A DNA stretch of 64,000 nucleotides. Source: DASXZH01 sp963829965. Lineage in GTDB: Bacteria; Armatimonadota; Fimbriimonadia; Fimbriimonadales; Fimbriimonadaceae. A program made the position numbers and the translations under genes. A model generated the notes under the pieces. It ran no database searches. It saw nothing but the letters and a program-made list of their open reading frames with translations, and was not told the DNA's origin. Location of the stretch: NCBI GenBank assembly GCA_963829965.1, contig CAWHLK010000025.1, positions 99,588 through 163,587 on the forward strand. Direction: 5' to 3'. Shown here one piece after another: positions 1 to 8,780 of the stretch; within the stretch, counting starts at the first letter, position 1, and the number at the start of each line of letters is the position of its first letter.

Positions 1-1652
1 GGCGAGAATGCCGGCGGATTTGTTGAGCTCTCAAACAATGCGGGCGCCGGCGGCATTACCGTTTCTCTTTCAGCTGGCGTAAGCGCAGCAGCAAGCGTTC
101 CGGCTACGGTGGTGGTACCAGCCGGGTCGAATTACGCACCCTTTACCGTTCAAACTTCGGCAGTCTCCGTGAGCAGCCTTGTGACGATCACGGCCAGCTA
201 TCAGGGCACTTCTCAAAGCACAACGCTTACCGTTGGCTTGCCTTCGGTCGCTGTTGTGACCGTAACACCCAACGCAGTAGTTGGGGGTCAAAACACAACA
301 GGAACGGTCTTTCTAACAGATCCGGCGGGACCATCCGGAGCGGTCGTGACCCTGTCGACAAACCTACCGGCCTTGAGTGTGCCGCTTACGGCAACCGTGC
401 AACCGGGCGATGATTCGGTGGAATTCACGGTTACAACTCCCGATGTGTCTTCGAGCGCTTCGTATTACGTAAACGCGTCCTACAACAACACAAACCTCTC
501 CGCTGGTCTTAATGTGCTCCCTCCTTCGGTCGTTGGCATTACAGTCGCTCCAACTGCCGTTACGGGTGGCGCAGCGGCGAACGGAACGGTAACGCTGGGG
601 GCGCCGCGGGTCCTTCCGGCGAAGTTGTGTCACTGAGCTCCAGCACAACAGAGGCGGCAGTTCCCACCACGGTTATGGTTTTGGCCGGGAACGAAACCGC
701 CCAATTCACGATCAACACGGTAGCCGTTTCCTCCAGCGCGCGGGCCACGATCACTGCCACCTACAGCTCAGTATCTCAGACCGCGACCCTGACCGTCTCT
801 CCTGCGGCCGTTTCGGGTCTGAGCGTTGCAACCACCGTGTTTTTAGGCGGGGGCTCCACAACGGGCACCGTCACATTAGCTGGGCCCGCGGGCCCCTATG
901 GTGACGTCGTGAAGCTCTCTTCAAACTCGGTACGGGCAACGGTGCCCGCCACGGTCGAGGTCGCAGCAGGGGCGACTTCGGCCACATTTAACGTTCAGAC
1001 CAGTGCGGTTTCCTCCGTCTCGGTAATGACTCTCACCGCGACTTTTGGCTTGTCATCCCAATCTTGCCTTGTGTCGGTTTTGGCCGCACCGCTGTCGAGC
1101 GTGAGCATAGCCCCCGGCTCGGTGGTTGGCGGGAACAATGCCACCGGCACGCTGTCACTTGAAGCGGTGGCGGGGCCCTATGGAAACGTGATAAAGCTCG
1201 CTTCCAACTCAGCCAACGCGCCAGTCCCCGCCACCGTCACCGTCCCTGCAAGCAATACTTCGGCGACTTTCACGATCGCGACAAAGGCGGTTTCGTCTAC
1301 GAACGTCGTTACCGTTACGGCCACGTTTTGGCTGTATTCGCAAACCACGACCTTTACCGTGACGCCGGCGTTGATCTCCAGCCTCAGCTTCGCCCCCAAC
1401 CCGGTGGTCGGCGGCCAAACCACGACGTCGACGCTTCACCTCTCCGGGGCGGCAGGACCAACCGGAGATGTAGTCAAGCTTTCCTCGAACAGCGCCTATG
1501 CGGCCGTTCCATCCAGCGTCACCGTTCCGCCAGGCCAATCATCGGTCACGTTCCTTGTGCACACAGTTACGACGAGCAGCAGCAGAACCGTTTCGATCAC
1601 GGCAACTCTAGGCGCATCCACGGTCACGGTCCCCCTGGCGCTGAGTCCCTAA
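1..1652 (+). pseudogene. Secreted repeat protein with Ig-like repeats, partial and frameshifted
   Basis: The reading frame is open from base 1, so the start lies outside the window. The protein is built from about six tandem repeats of roughly 85-90 residues. Each repeat contains recognisable blocks: VVGG..TTGTVTL, GPAGP.G.VVKLSSNS, VPATVTV.AG and SATFTV.T.AVSS. The Ser/Thr/Val/Ala-rich beta-strand pattern suggests Ig-like or cadherin-like extracellular domains. The frame changes at the G run 597-601: frame 1 ends at 636, while the repeat consensus continues in frame 3 to the stop at 1652. Restoring one G rebuilds an uninterrupted repeat, so this is either a sequencing deletion or a recent mutation. 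No anchor or catalytic motif is visible. A surface or adhesive role is inferred from architecture alone. Confidence 0.75.
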
Positions 1653-1659
1653 GTGTGGC

Positions 1660-2040
1660 CTAGTTGGCCGTCATACCAACGATCAATAACGGCTTCCACG
1701 GCAGGCTTGCGGTGTCTAGCTCAGAGGCGGGGTAATAGTGTGTTTGCAGAAGCGGCTGGGCTTCTTTGGCTCTTGGTCCCGCCTTCACGCGGAACTCGGT
1801 GACGCCGCCAGTATCATCGGAGGTAGTGTCTGTTCCGATAATGCCTCCGCCGAGAAAGGCGAAGGTCTGGACGTGGACGACCGTGTTCGCCTCAAACAAC
1901 TCAGGGCCGTGCGTATCCCTAAGCGACTCGGCCTTGAACAGGAATACAGCGGGGCCGGTTGGCTCATACGTAAAGCCGCTTTGCGCTACGGCGGCGACTG
2001 CCAAGGAAGAACAAGACAAACAAATCAATGAGCGCAGCAC
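1660..2040 (-). CDS. Small secreted hypothetical protein
   Basis: A 126-residue protein with a clear N-terminal signal peptide: a positive start (MLRSL), a hydrophobic stretch with CLSCSSLAVAA, and a likely cleavage after AVAQS. The mature part (about 105 residues) has no motif that I recognise. It is rich in Thr and Gly and has a hydrophobic C-terminus (PLLIVGM). It is convergent with the Ig-repeat gene, with only 7 bases between the stops. Function is unknown. Confidence 0.55.
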   Translation of the reverse strand: MLRSLICLSCSSLAVAAVAQSGFTYEPTGPAVFLFKAESLRDTHGPELFEANTVVHVQTFAFLGGGIIGTDTTSDDTGGVTEFRVKAGPRAKEAQPLLQTHYYPASELDTASLPWKPLLIVGMTAN

Positions 2041-2156
2041 GGTACCACTAAGAATATCAAGAAACGTGCCTACGCGGGGGTTGGAATGATTAGTTGGTTA
2101 GGGGTAAGCGCCAGGATTGAGCAAGTCAGATATGTCCGGTTCTCGGGCCACTACCG

Positions 2157-3872
2157 TTACCGGATGTTGAAATACTTCGCTTCGGGATGGTGAACGACGA
2201 TCGCCGAAGTGGATTGCTCGGGCACCAGCATGAACTCTTCGGTCAGCTCGATGCCGACATCCTCGGGTTTGAGCAGTTCGAAAAGTTTGCCCTGGTCTTC
2301 CAAGTTTGGACAGGCAGGATAACCGAACGAGAATCGTGCGCCCCGGTACTTCGCGCTGAACAGGAGCTTTAGATCTTCCGGGTCTTCGGCGCCAATCCCC
2401 AACTCGTTACGCATCTGCTTGTGCCAATACTCGGCAAGCGCCTCTGCGCTTTCCACGCCCATGCCATGCGTGTAGAGGTAGTCCTGAAACTCGCCGGCCT
2501 CGAACAACTGCCTTTCCAGCAGGGAGACATCGCTGCCAATGGTCACAATGCTGAACCCGACAACGTCGGTCTCGCCCGCCCCTTTGGCTCTAAAGAAATC
2601 GCTGAGGCATAGACGCCGGCCGTCCCGCTGCCTTGGGAAGGTAAAGCGCAGGCGTTCTCTTTCGCAGTCTTCCTCGTAAATGATCAGGTCGTTTCCTTCG
2701 GAATGGCATGGGAAGTAGCCCCACTTGACCTTCGGCTTCAAAACTGCGGCAACTTCATTCTGCATCCGCTCAAAAATAGGCCGCACATTTGTCTCGAGCC
2801 AGGCGTTGAACTCCGGCATGTCCATGCCTTCTTGGCGTTTGAACTGCCACTGGCCGCGCCACAGTGCGACGGTGTTGATGAACTTGAAAATCTCGAAGGG
2901 GTCGAACTTGGTGTGCTTACGAACGCCATAGAACGGAAGCTTGGGCGAAGGCACATCTTTGGCGACGTCGCTTACCACGCCGTCGAACACGTAAAGCGCG
3001 GAATCTTTTTCGTCCACCCGGTGGCTGCGGACGCGATCGTACACTTGCTCATTGGCTCCATCCGTTTCGGATGTCAAGCTAAGACTCGATCCACCACCGG
3101 AAGGGGCTTCCCCGCTTGCGATTCGCTCCATGAGATGCAGCCCTTCAAAGGCATCTTGGGCGTAAAAAACATCGCCCTTATACTGCGACCTCAGGTCTTT
3201 CTCCACGTAGCCCCGTGTGAGAGCCGCTCCGCCCAGAATGACCGGGTATCCGGAGAGCCCGCGCTCATTCATTTCCAGGAGGTTGTCCCGCATGATCACG
3301 GTGCTTTTGACAAGCAGGCCACTCATGCCGATGACTTGGCAGTCGTGCTCTTTGACTTTTTCCAAGATCGAGTTGATCGATTGCTTGATGCCAATGTTGG
3401 CGACCCGGTACCCATTGTTGCTGAGGATGATATCAACGAGGTTTTTCCCGATATCATGCACGTCTCCTTCTACCGTTGCGAGCAAAATAGAGCCCTTTTC
3501 AGCCCCATCCGCCTTTTCCAGGAGCGGCTCAATAAAACGGACCGCGGTTTTCATCACCTCGGCGCTTTGAAGCACAAACGGAAGCTGCATCTTGCCCGAG
3601 CCAAAAAGCTCGCCCACCGTTTTCATACCGTCCAGCAAGAGTTCGTTTATAACGGCGAGCGGCTCATATTCCTTGAGCGCCTCGTTCAAATGGGGTTCCA
3701 AGTTCTTCTTAACACCATCGACGATGTGCTTTTTCAGCTTGTCTTCAATCGAAAGGCCGTCGAACGCATTCGCGGACTCACTTGTTGCCTTGACGTTTTC
3801 AAATCGAGCCATCAGCTCGATAAGGGGATCGTAGGTGCAGGTCTTCTCTTCCGGTGTCTCTGCCTGCATCAT
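2157..3872 (-). CDS. metH: Methionine synthase C-terminal half: cobalamin-binding and AdoMet-activation domains
   Basis: This corresponds to the C-terminal half of B12-dependent methionine synthase. In order it has the four-helix cap (SIEDKLKKHIVDG and following), a B12-binding Rossmann domain with the DVHDIGK signature whose His is the lower cobalt ligand (about residue 154 counted from an upstream start at 3917), and the reactivation domain ending in RGARFSFGYPACP and ELTEEFM. The homocysteine and methyltetrahydrofolate domains are absent, and the upstream neighbour is an unrelated lipoprotein, so the N-terminal half must be encoded elsewhere. Split MetH proteins are known in other bacteria. 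The start at one of the paired ATG codons (3872/3869) is preferred over the upstream one because homology begins after it. The ribosome binding site is weak. I see no cobalamin or SAM riboswitch in the 177-base gap upstream. Confidence 0.9.
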   Translation of the reverse strand: MMQAETPEEKTCTYDPLIELMARFENVKATSESANAFDGLSIEDKLKKHIVDGVKKNLEPHLNEALKEYEPLAVINELLLDGMKTVGELFGSGKMQLPFVLQSAEVMKTAVRFIEPLLEKADGAEKGSILLATVEGDVHDIGKNLVDIILSNNGYRVANIGIKQSINSILEKVKEHDCQVIGMSGLLVKSTVIMRDNLLEMNERGLSGYPVILGGAALTRGYVEKDLRSQYKGDVFYAQDAFEGLHLMERIASGEAPSGGGSSLSLTSETDGANEQVYDRVRSHRVDEKDSALYVFDGVVSDVAKDVPSPKLPFYGVRKHTKFDPFEIFKFINTVALWRGQWQFKRQEGMDMPEFNAWLETNVRPIFERMQNEVAAVLKPKVKWGYFPCHSEGNDLIIYEEDCERERLRFTFPRQRDGRRLCLSDFFRAKGAGETDVVGFSIVTIGSDVSLLERQLFEAGEFQDYLYTHGMGVESAEALAEYWHKQMRNELGIGAEDPEDLKLLFSAKYRGARFSFGYPACPNLEDQGKLFELLKPEDVGIELTEEFMLVPEQSTSAIVVHHPEAKYFNIR

Positions 3873-4049
3873 CCGGCAAATTGTACCTAGCCCGTGGTTT
3901 TGCGGGAATTGCCGCAAGAGGGGTAGCCCTTAATCAGCAATAAGGTGGCAGAAAGGGAGCTGTTTTGTATACAATATAGGGCGAAGGTCTTGAGGTTGCA
4001 TTTGCTCTCCCCTTGGCAACTCTCGGGCCTTCTTTCACTTTTTTGCGTT

Positions 4050-4544
4050 CTACTCTCCAGGGTTGATAGCGCGGTCCGGAAGGCGGACAAACTCCATCGC
4101 AAGGTTTCCTTCAGGGGTTAGAATGAAGGCGTTTTTTCCATGCCATGCGACCGTTCCATTGAGGTCAGCCGCGCCCTTTCCAGATTGCTTGGCATGCTCC
4201 TCCAGCGTCCGCAAGTATTGAATGATCTTCGGGTTGACGCCCTTCGGCGCACTGATATCCGTTTTTAGAGCGGCAACCGTGAGCCTATCTCCTTCAAGTC
4301 TGTACGTCCCGGCCACGGAAGTCTTTGGGCCCTTAACATCCGTCCAGTAGCGCTCGAAGCTGAAAGTGCCGTCCTTTTTGAACTCCAGGAAAATACCTCT
4401 CGGCGCAGGAACGCCCGCGTGCCATTTGCCGACGACGGGCCCATTGGGAGGCCGGCGTATCGGTGGCTTGGGAGCTTCGGGTTTGCAACCTGCCAGGGTG
4501 CTTACAAAAAATAGTACCAAGAGTGTTTCGAGACTTGGCCGCAT
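4050..4544 (-). CDS. Putative lipoprotein
   Basis: The start at 4544 gives MRPSLETLLVLFFVSTLAGC, a signal peptide ending in a lipobox (LAGC), so the mature protein would be lipid-anchored at the Cys. A short proline-rich linker follows (EAPKPPIRRPPNGP). The remaining 130 residues look like a small beta-rich domain with the pattern GKWHAG, FKKDGTFSF, AGTYRLEGDRL, as in lipocalin-like or DUF-type 'copper resistance/META' folds. I cannot name the family. It lies 34 bases downstream of the GH74 gene on the same strand, probably one transcript. Confidence 0.65.
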   Translation of the reverse strand: MRPSLETLLVLFFVSTLAGCKPEAPKPPIRRPPNGPVVGKWHAGVPAPRGIFLEFKKDGTFSFERYWTDVKGPKTSVAGTYRLEGDRLTVAALKTDISAPKGVNPKIIQYLRTLEEHAKQSGKGAADLNGTVAWHGKNAFILTPEGNLAMEFVRLPDRAINPGE

Positions 4545-4578
4545 CCTACCTCTGAGTATGGCGTCGGCCTCTGCCAAA

Positions 4579-6814
4579 CTAATGCGCGGGGTCCCCGTAA
4601 AGAACGCCGCGGCCATGGATTCCCACGTACACGCGCCCATAAATCCTCGGGTCGCCGTCGATCTGCAGGATCAGAGCAAAGCGATGTTGGTCGTCGTTGA
4701 TGCGGGTCCATGTCTTGCCTTCGTCATCTGAGCGGTAGATCGCATCCAGATCTCCGGCAGCCCCGGCGAAATATAACGCGGGGAAATTTTCACCCGGAGC
4801 GGCTTTGCCAAATCCAAAGGCGTGGACGACCTTTATATTTGGATCCTTGTTCCAGGTCTGACCGGAGTCCGTGGAATGATACAGGCCCTCGTGAGCCGCC
4901 ACCCAAAGGTCGCCCTCTTTGCCTGGCGTCGCGTAAAGGTGATCCTGGCCTCCACGGTTATCTCCACGGTCGCCTCCTGGAACGGGCAAGCCTCCCGGAA
5001 GCTCCATCGCTGAAGTGGTAAACGTGGCGCCACCGTCGGTGCTGGTAAGCAGTTTGCCGGCGAACAGGGACATCCCATAGAACTTGTTTGGATTAACGCC
5101 ATCCGCGATTGCTTCCGAACCGCTTGGCAGACCTTGGCACTTGGACCAAGTTGTGCCGTTGTCACGAGTAAGATAGGAGCCGGAGCCCAAGTTCCAAACC
5201 CAGTTCTTGCCGTCGTCAGAGACGGCAATCCTCCCAGCCGTGGCCCTTGGCACGGGCACGCCGACGGTTGGTTGCCAAGTTTTGCCGCCATTCAGCGAAT
5301 AGCCGATCGTGCCGGTCATGCCGCCATACGGCGATCCCACTCGAACCACCACATTGGGGGCGTCTCCTCCACAGGCAACACTCGTCGTGTTGCCGAACCT
5401 GGGGTTCTCGTAGTTGCCTTCCGGAGAAGGCCTGTCTAGGTCCCAGTGGACGAAACCACCGTAATCACCGATCGCGCTGATGAGATGAACGCCAGACTTG
5501 GAGACGCCATTTGAAGGGCCACCGTTTCCTCGATGCCTTTGCTCATCACGCTCCAATGCGTTGCTCGCCCTTGGTCAGCTGCGGAAAGGTCGAATGTTTC
5601 GTATCCTCCGTAGCCGGTTGTGAACATGGCATGGTTAGGATCGGCCGGGTCGACCTCGACATCGAACAGCCAATGGATCGGAGTCTTTGCCACGTCAGGG
5701 GCGCCACTGAAATCGTAGACCGCCTGGTGCATCAGCGGCTTCCAGGTCGCACCGCCATCAAGGGAGCGAAAGACTTCGTCGCCACCTGGCCGGTAGATGG
5801 AACTGGTGACAAGCACATTGGGGTTTTGCTTCTCCACCGAGACGCCACCATAACCAAAGCCGTGCTCTTGGGTCGGTTTTTGGGGTGTGATATTAGTCCA
5901 ATCGCCGGTCTTGGTGTCCAACTTCCAAACCGCGCCGTCGCGCATCGGGCTGGGGCCCGCGGTTGATATCATCGCCTCGTAAAGAACGCCATTCGAGGCA
6001 AGCACCATTCGAGTTGGACAGAGGTTGGTTGGCTCGCCTGGAACGGCCCGCCAACTGGCGCCATCATCCGTGCTTCGGAATAGATTGTTTTGGCCGGAGG
6101 TTGAAACTGCGGCGTAGATCGTACTACTTCCCTTGCCTGGTAGCCCGCTTCGAGGATCGAATACCACAGATACGATGCCCACGCTTTGCGTTCGGTACCA
6201 CTCACCCGAATCAAGGTCGTCTTGCGTTGGCTCGGAAGGCTTCCAAGGAAAGTTCTCTACATGGCTCCAGGATGCGGCGCGGTCCTTGCTCAGCCAAAAG
6301 CCCAGCCTTGCGCGAACCGAAATAGAGGACCCTGCCATCGTTGGGGTCTACTGCCAGACGTTCGCCGTTGCCGCGGCCGTTTTCGTTTCCGCCCATTTTG
6401 AATGGCACGTCGGCACGCTGAAAGGTTTTGCCGCGATTGCTTGAACGCAGGATTGCGCCGTTGGGGGGTCGTTGAGTTCGTGTACGTGCGCGCACGCCAT
6501 GTAAAGACGGTTTGAGTCGGAAGGGTCCAAGGCGATGCTTTCGACTCCCATCAGGTTGATATCCTTCCAACCGGCCCAATCCAGTAGCGGAATCCACTCT
6601 TTCGCTTTATCGTCCCAACGGTATGCCCCGCCGATATCCGTCCGGGCATAGCGAACGCCTTTCGCGGTGGGATGAAAAATGATTCCATCCACAAACCCAC
6701 CCCCCACCATTTGCACACTTTTCCAGGTGTAGGGCTCGGCCGTCTGAGCGGGACGCTCGCGCGGGCACAAACCAGGCTTGTAATTGCCAAAACGAATGGC
6801 GCGTTTCTCTTCAT
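4579..6814 (-). pseudogene. GH74-type xyloglucanase/oligoxyloglucan hydrolase, multiply frameshifted
   Basis: Segments in different frames together give one secreted glycoside hydrolase of about 740 residues, the usual GH74 length. The start at 6814 (AGGGGAT ribosome site) begins a signal peptide (MKRNAPFVLAITSL). The frame then changes near 6745-6770, near 6440-6460 (a run of six G), near 6330 and near 5510. GH74 hallmarks are present: GGGFVDGIIFHP, RYARTDIGGAYRWD, repeated BNR-like blocks (LFRSTDDGASW, VFRSLDGGATW, IYRSDDEGKTW) and the C-terminal RIYGRVYVGIHGRGVLYGD. These enzymes cut xyloglucan backbones outside the cell. Four shifts in 2.2 kb next to an intact metH suggest real decay, but single-base sequencing errors cannot be excluded. 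Confidence 0.85.
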
Positions 6815-7307
6815 TGAAAATCCCCTGTATACGATTGATATAACGGTATACCACACCTGCGGGGTCAAGGGCAAAGGGTGGGGATACAGGCGTGGAAACG
6901 CAAGCAGGTTGCGGAGGAGTGCCATTATAGCGGAATCGTGTGACTGGTCCAACTTGTCCGACCCGCCAGACAAGTCGTTGAGCAAAACCTAAAGGGAGCG
7001 CACTCCTTTGCCCTCAAAGGCGCAATAAGAGTAACCCTGGTAAAAATACTTGCTAATTGCCCTGCTTTCGCACACAATGAGAGCTAATTCTTCGTTTTCG
7101 TGAGATCGCAAGAGCCTTAGCATCAAATAGCCTTGTGGGTGCGTCCGTTCATTAACGCAGGACGCGCCGATACTAAGTGGTCTGGCGAACACGAAATAGG
7201 GTTGGCCGCCGAGGTGGAGTTCAGGATGAACGCAAACCCGTCTCGAGGGCCAATGTCCGTGTTCTGCGGACTATAAAATCGCATAAAGACTGAAATTGGA
7301 GGACCTC
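6815..7307. other. Intergenic region between divergent GH74 and sepF genes
   Basis: About 490 bases without a convincing gene. Short frames on both strands lack ribosome sites and any family pattern. The region must hold the promoters of the GH74 gene (minus strand) and sepF (plus strand). A purine-rich GGAGG at about 7299-7303 is the sepF ribosome site. I see no repeat or RNA structure that I would name. Confidence 0.5.
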
Positions 7308-7715
7308 ATGGAAGAGACGGAACTCCAGGATAAACCTGGATTATTTACAAAATTAGCCGGCATGTTTACGCGTGCCGAAGAAGACGACATTGAAGAGATC
7401 GGCGAAAAGAATCGGTCTTTCGAGCTAAGGACGGCATATAAATACCACGTGACAGTAAGAAGGCAGATCGTATCATTCGAAGACGCATTGGCGGCCGCAA
7501 ACGGTTTTAAACGGGGCGAGCAACAGATTCTAAACCTCTCCGCTACAGAGCCCACTCTTCGGCAGAAAATTGTGGATTTCATGTGCGGCGTCAACTTCGC
7601 TCAAGAAGGTTCCTGGGAGGAAGTTGGCGAGCACGTTACCTCGTTGTTCCGGCAAGCGTGTTTGTCGAGGTGGCGTCTGCGTCTCCCCCGCGCGAACGCA
7701 ATCCGAAACAACTAG
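7308..7715 (+). pseudogene. sepF: SepF-like cell division protein, frameshifted near its C-terminus
   Basis: SepF binds FtsZ and tethers it to the membrane. The ATG at 7308 follows a GGAGG site and gives an acidic N-terminal region followed by the conserved core RRQIVSFEDALAAANGF, QQILNLSATEP and RQKIVDFMCG. The last beta strand, expected as EVGEHVYLVVPASV, is split between two frames near 7635-7642. A single missing T (GTT TAC read as GTTAC) restores it. In the restored frame the reading continues past the terminator at 7766 to 7819, which suggests a second indel, for example in the C run near 7684. SepF is often essential in bacteria without FtsA, so sequencing error is the likelier explanation. 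Confidence 0.75.
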
Positions 7716-7765
7716 TCGGTCAACCGCAAACCTTACGTATAAACGGTAAATCGATAAGTTGCAAC

Positions 7766-7798
7766 AGCCCGATCGACTCTTTCGTCGATCGGGCTTTT
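7766..7798 (+). terminator. Rho-independent terminator after sepF
   Basis: A perfect 12-bp stem (AGCCCGATCGAC, 7766-7777, paired with 7784-7795) closes a six-base loop and is followed by a T run. It sits between the sepF end and the convergent GNAT gene. Confidence 0.9.
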
Positions 7799-7807
7799 AA
7801 TCGTTTC

Positions 7808-8431
7808 TCACCGCGTTAACAACCGGTGGAGTCGACTCTTGACTTCCGGCCACTCGCTGGCCACTATTGAATATCGCAAGGAATCGCGGGGCGTGTAATC
7901 GGCAGCCAATCGGTTCGACCGGAGCAGGCCCTCGAACTTAGCTCCGATCCTTTGAAGTGCCTCGCTGGATCTCTGGTTGCGGGCATCGGTAAGGAAGCTA
8001 ACGCTCATGGTCTTCCAGGTCTCAAATGCGTAGGTGAGCATTAGGAGTTTTGCTTCGGTGTTGGCATGGGTCCGAATTGCGGACTTCGTCAACCAGGTGT
8101 ACCCGATCTCGCAAGTATCTACGAATCTGGCTTCACACCGCGGATGATCTGGCGGCCATGCCCAGCGATCGATATTCCAGAACCGGGTCGAGCCGATTAC
8201 TTGGCCGTCCTCCAGCCGAACGGTAGCAAAAGGGGCCGCGGTTTCAGCTTTGCGCCAAGATATCGCGGTAGCGACATACCGCCGACAACCCTCCTCGCCT
8301 TGAGGTACAAGACTCCATCCATATAGAGAAGGGTCAACCCCAGAGGCCTGCGCCAAACCCTTCACATGGCGTTCCTGCAAGGGTTCGAGCTTCACATAAT
8401 TGCCGGAAAGCACGAAATCTAAAGATTCCAT
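7808..8431 (-). CDS. GNAT-family N-acetyltransferase (RimJ/RimL-like)
   Basis: A 207-residue protein with the layout of the RimJ/RimL branch of GNAT enzymes: N-terminal YVKLEPLQERHV, a central beta strand with GQVIGSTRFWNI, EIGYTWL.K acetyl-CoA-binding region, and the C-terminal NQRSSEALQRIGAKFEG, where this group has the conserved Asn-x-x-S and GAxxEG pattern. It would transfer an acetyl group from acetyl-CoA to an amine, possibly a protein N-terminus or a small molecule. The substrate cannot be read from the sequence. It is convergent with sepF and shares the terminator between them. Confidence 0.85.
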   Translation of the reverse strand: MESLDFVLSGNYVKLEPLQERHVKGLAQASGVDPSLYGWSLVPQGEEGCRRYVATAISWRKAETAAPFATVRLEDGQVIGSTRFWNIDRWAWPPDHPRCEARFVDTCEIGYTWLTKSAIRTHANTEAKLLMLTYAFETWKTMSVSFLTDARNQRSSEALQRIGAKFEGLLRSNRLAADYTPRDSLRYSIVASEWPEVKSRLHRLLTR

Positions 8432-8456
8432 GCCTCCCAGTATAAAGCGAAGTTCT

Positions 8457-8630
8457 TCAGATTGAGCGCCGGCCGGCCGAGATGCCCAAGATCAGAGAGA
8501 CCAAGAACATCGCAACGAATACCCAGAACAGGATAACGGCAATTCCGGAGGCGGCGGTTGCGATTCCACCAAAACCTAACACTGCGGCGATAATCGCGAC
8601 GACGAAGAAAATCAAAGCATATCTTAACAT
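8457..8630 (-). CDS. Small DUF1328-type (YtjA-like) membrane protein
   Basis: A 57-residue protein with ATG at 8630 behind a GGGAGAA ribosome site. It begins MLRYALIFFVVAIIAAVLGF and continues with GGIATAASGIA and a second hydrophobic helix (ILFWVFVAMFLVSLILG), ending RR. This is the pattern of the UPF0391/DUF1328 family of two-helix inner-membrane proteins. Their role is unknown; some members are stress-induced. It is the first gene of the minus-strand pair with the GNAT gene (25 bases apart). Confidence 0.85.
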   Translation of the reverse strand: MLRYALIFFVVAIIAAVLGFGGIATAASGIAVILFWVFVAMFLVSLILGISAGRRSI

Positions 8631-8745
8631 TTAGTGTTCTCCCGACTCCAAAGTGGAGCTTCTATATAGATAGACTCGCGATGGCAGGCATGCCTAAGTA
8701 GCTAGATTTGACTACGGCAAGCCTTGAAGGGGAACACGGGTCGAG

Positions 8746-8766
8746 CCGGGGAGGTTTGCTCCCCGG
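8746..8766 (-). terminator. GC-rich hairpin downstream of amtB
   Basis: CCGGGGAG (8746-8753) pairs perfectly with CTCCCCGG (8759-8766) around a five-base loop, 15 bases after the amtB stop. There is no T run on the minus strand, so it may stabilise the 3' end rather than terminate. Confidence 0.45.
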
Positions 8767-8780
8767 ACTCAGAGGGGTTT

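Noticed and set aside
2703..3890. Long open frame (395 codons) antisense to metH
   Set aside because: It is a shadow of the GC-rich metH frame. It has no ribosome site, no family pattern, and codes for a random-looking Val/His-rich chain.
3873..4049. Possible SAM or cobalamin riboswitch before metH
   Set aside because: I looked for the conserved boxes and the expected helix layout and found neither. An imperfect palindrome near 3899-3917 is too short.
6989..7192. Short minus-strand frame in the GH74-sepF gap
   Set aside because: No ribosome site, odd composition, and no partner genes. Treated as chance.
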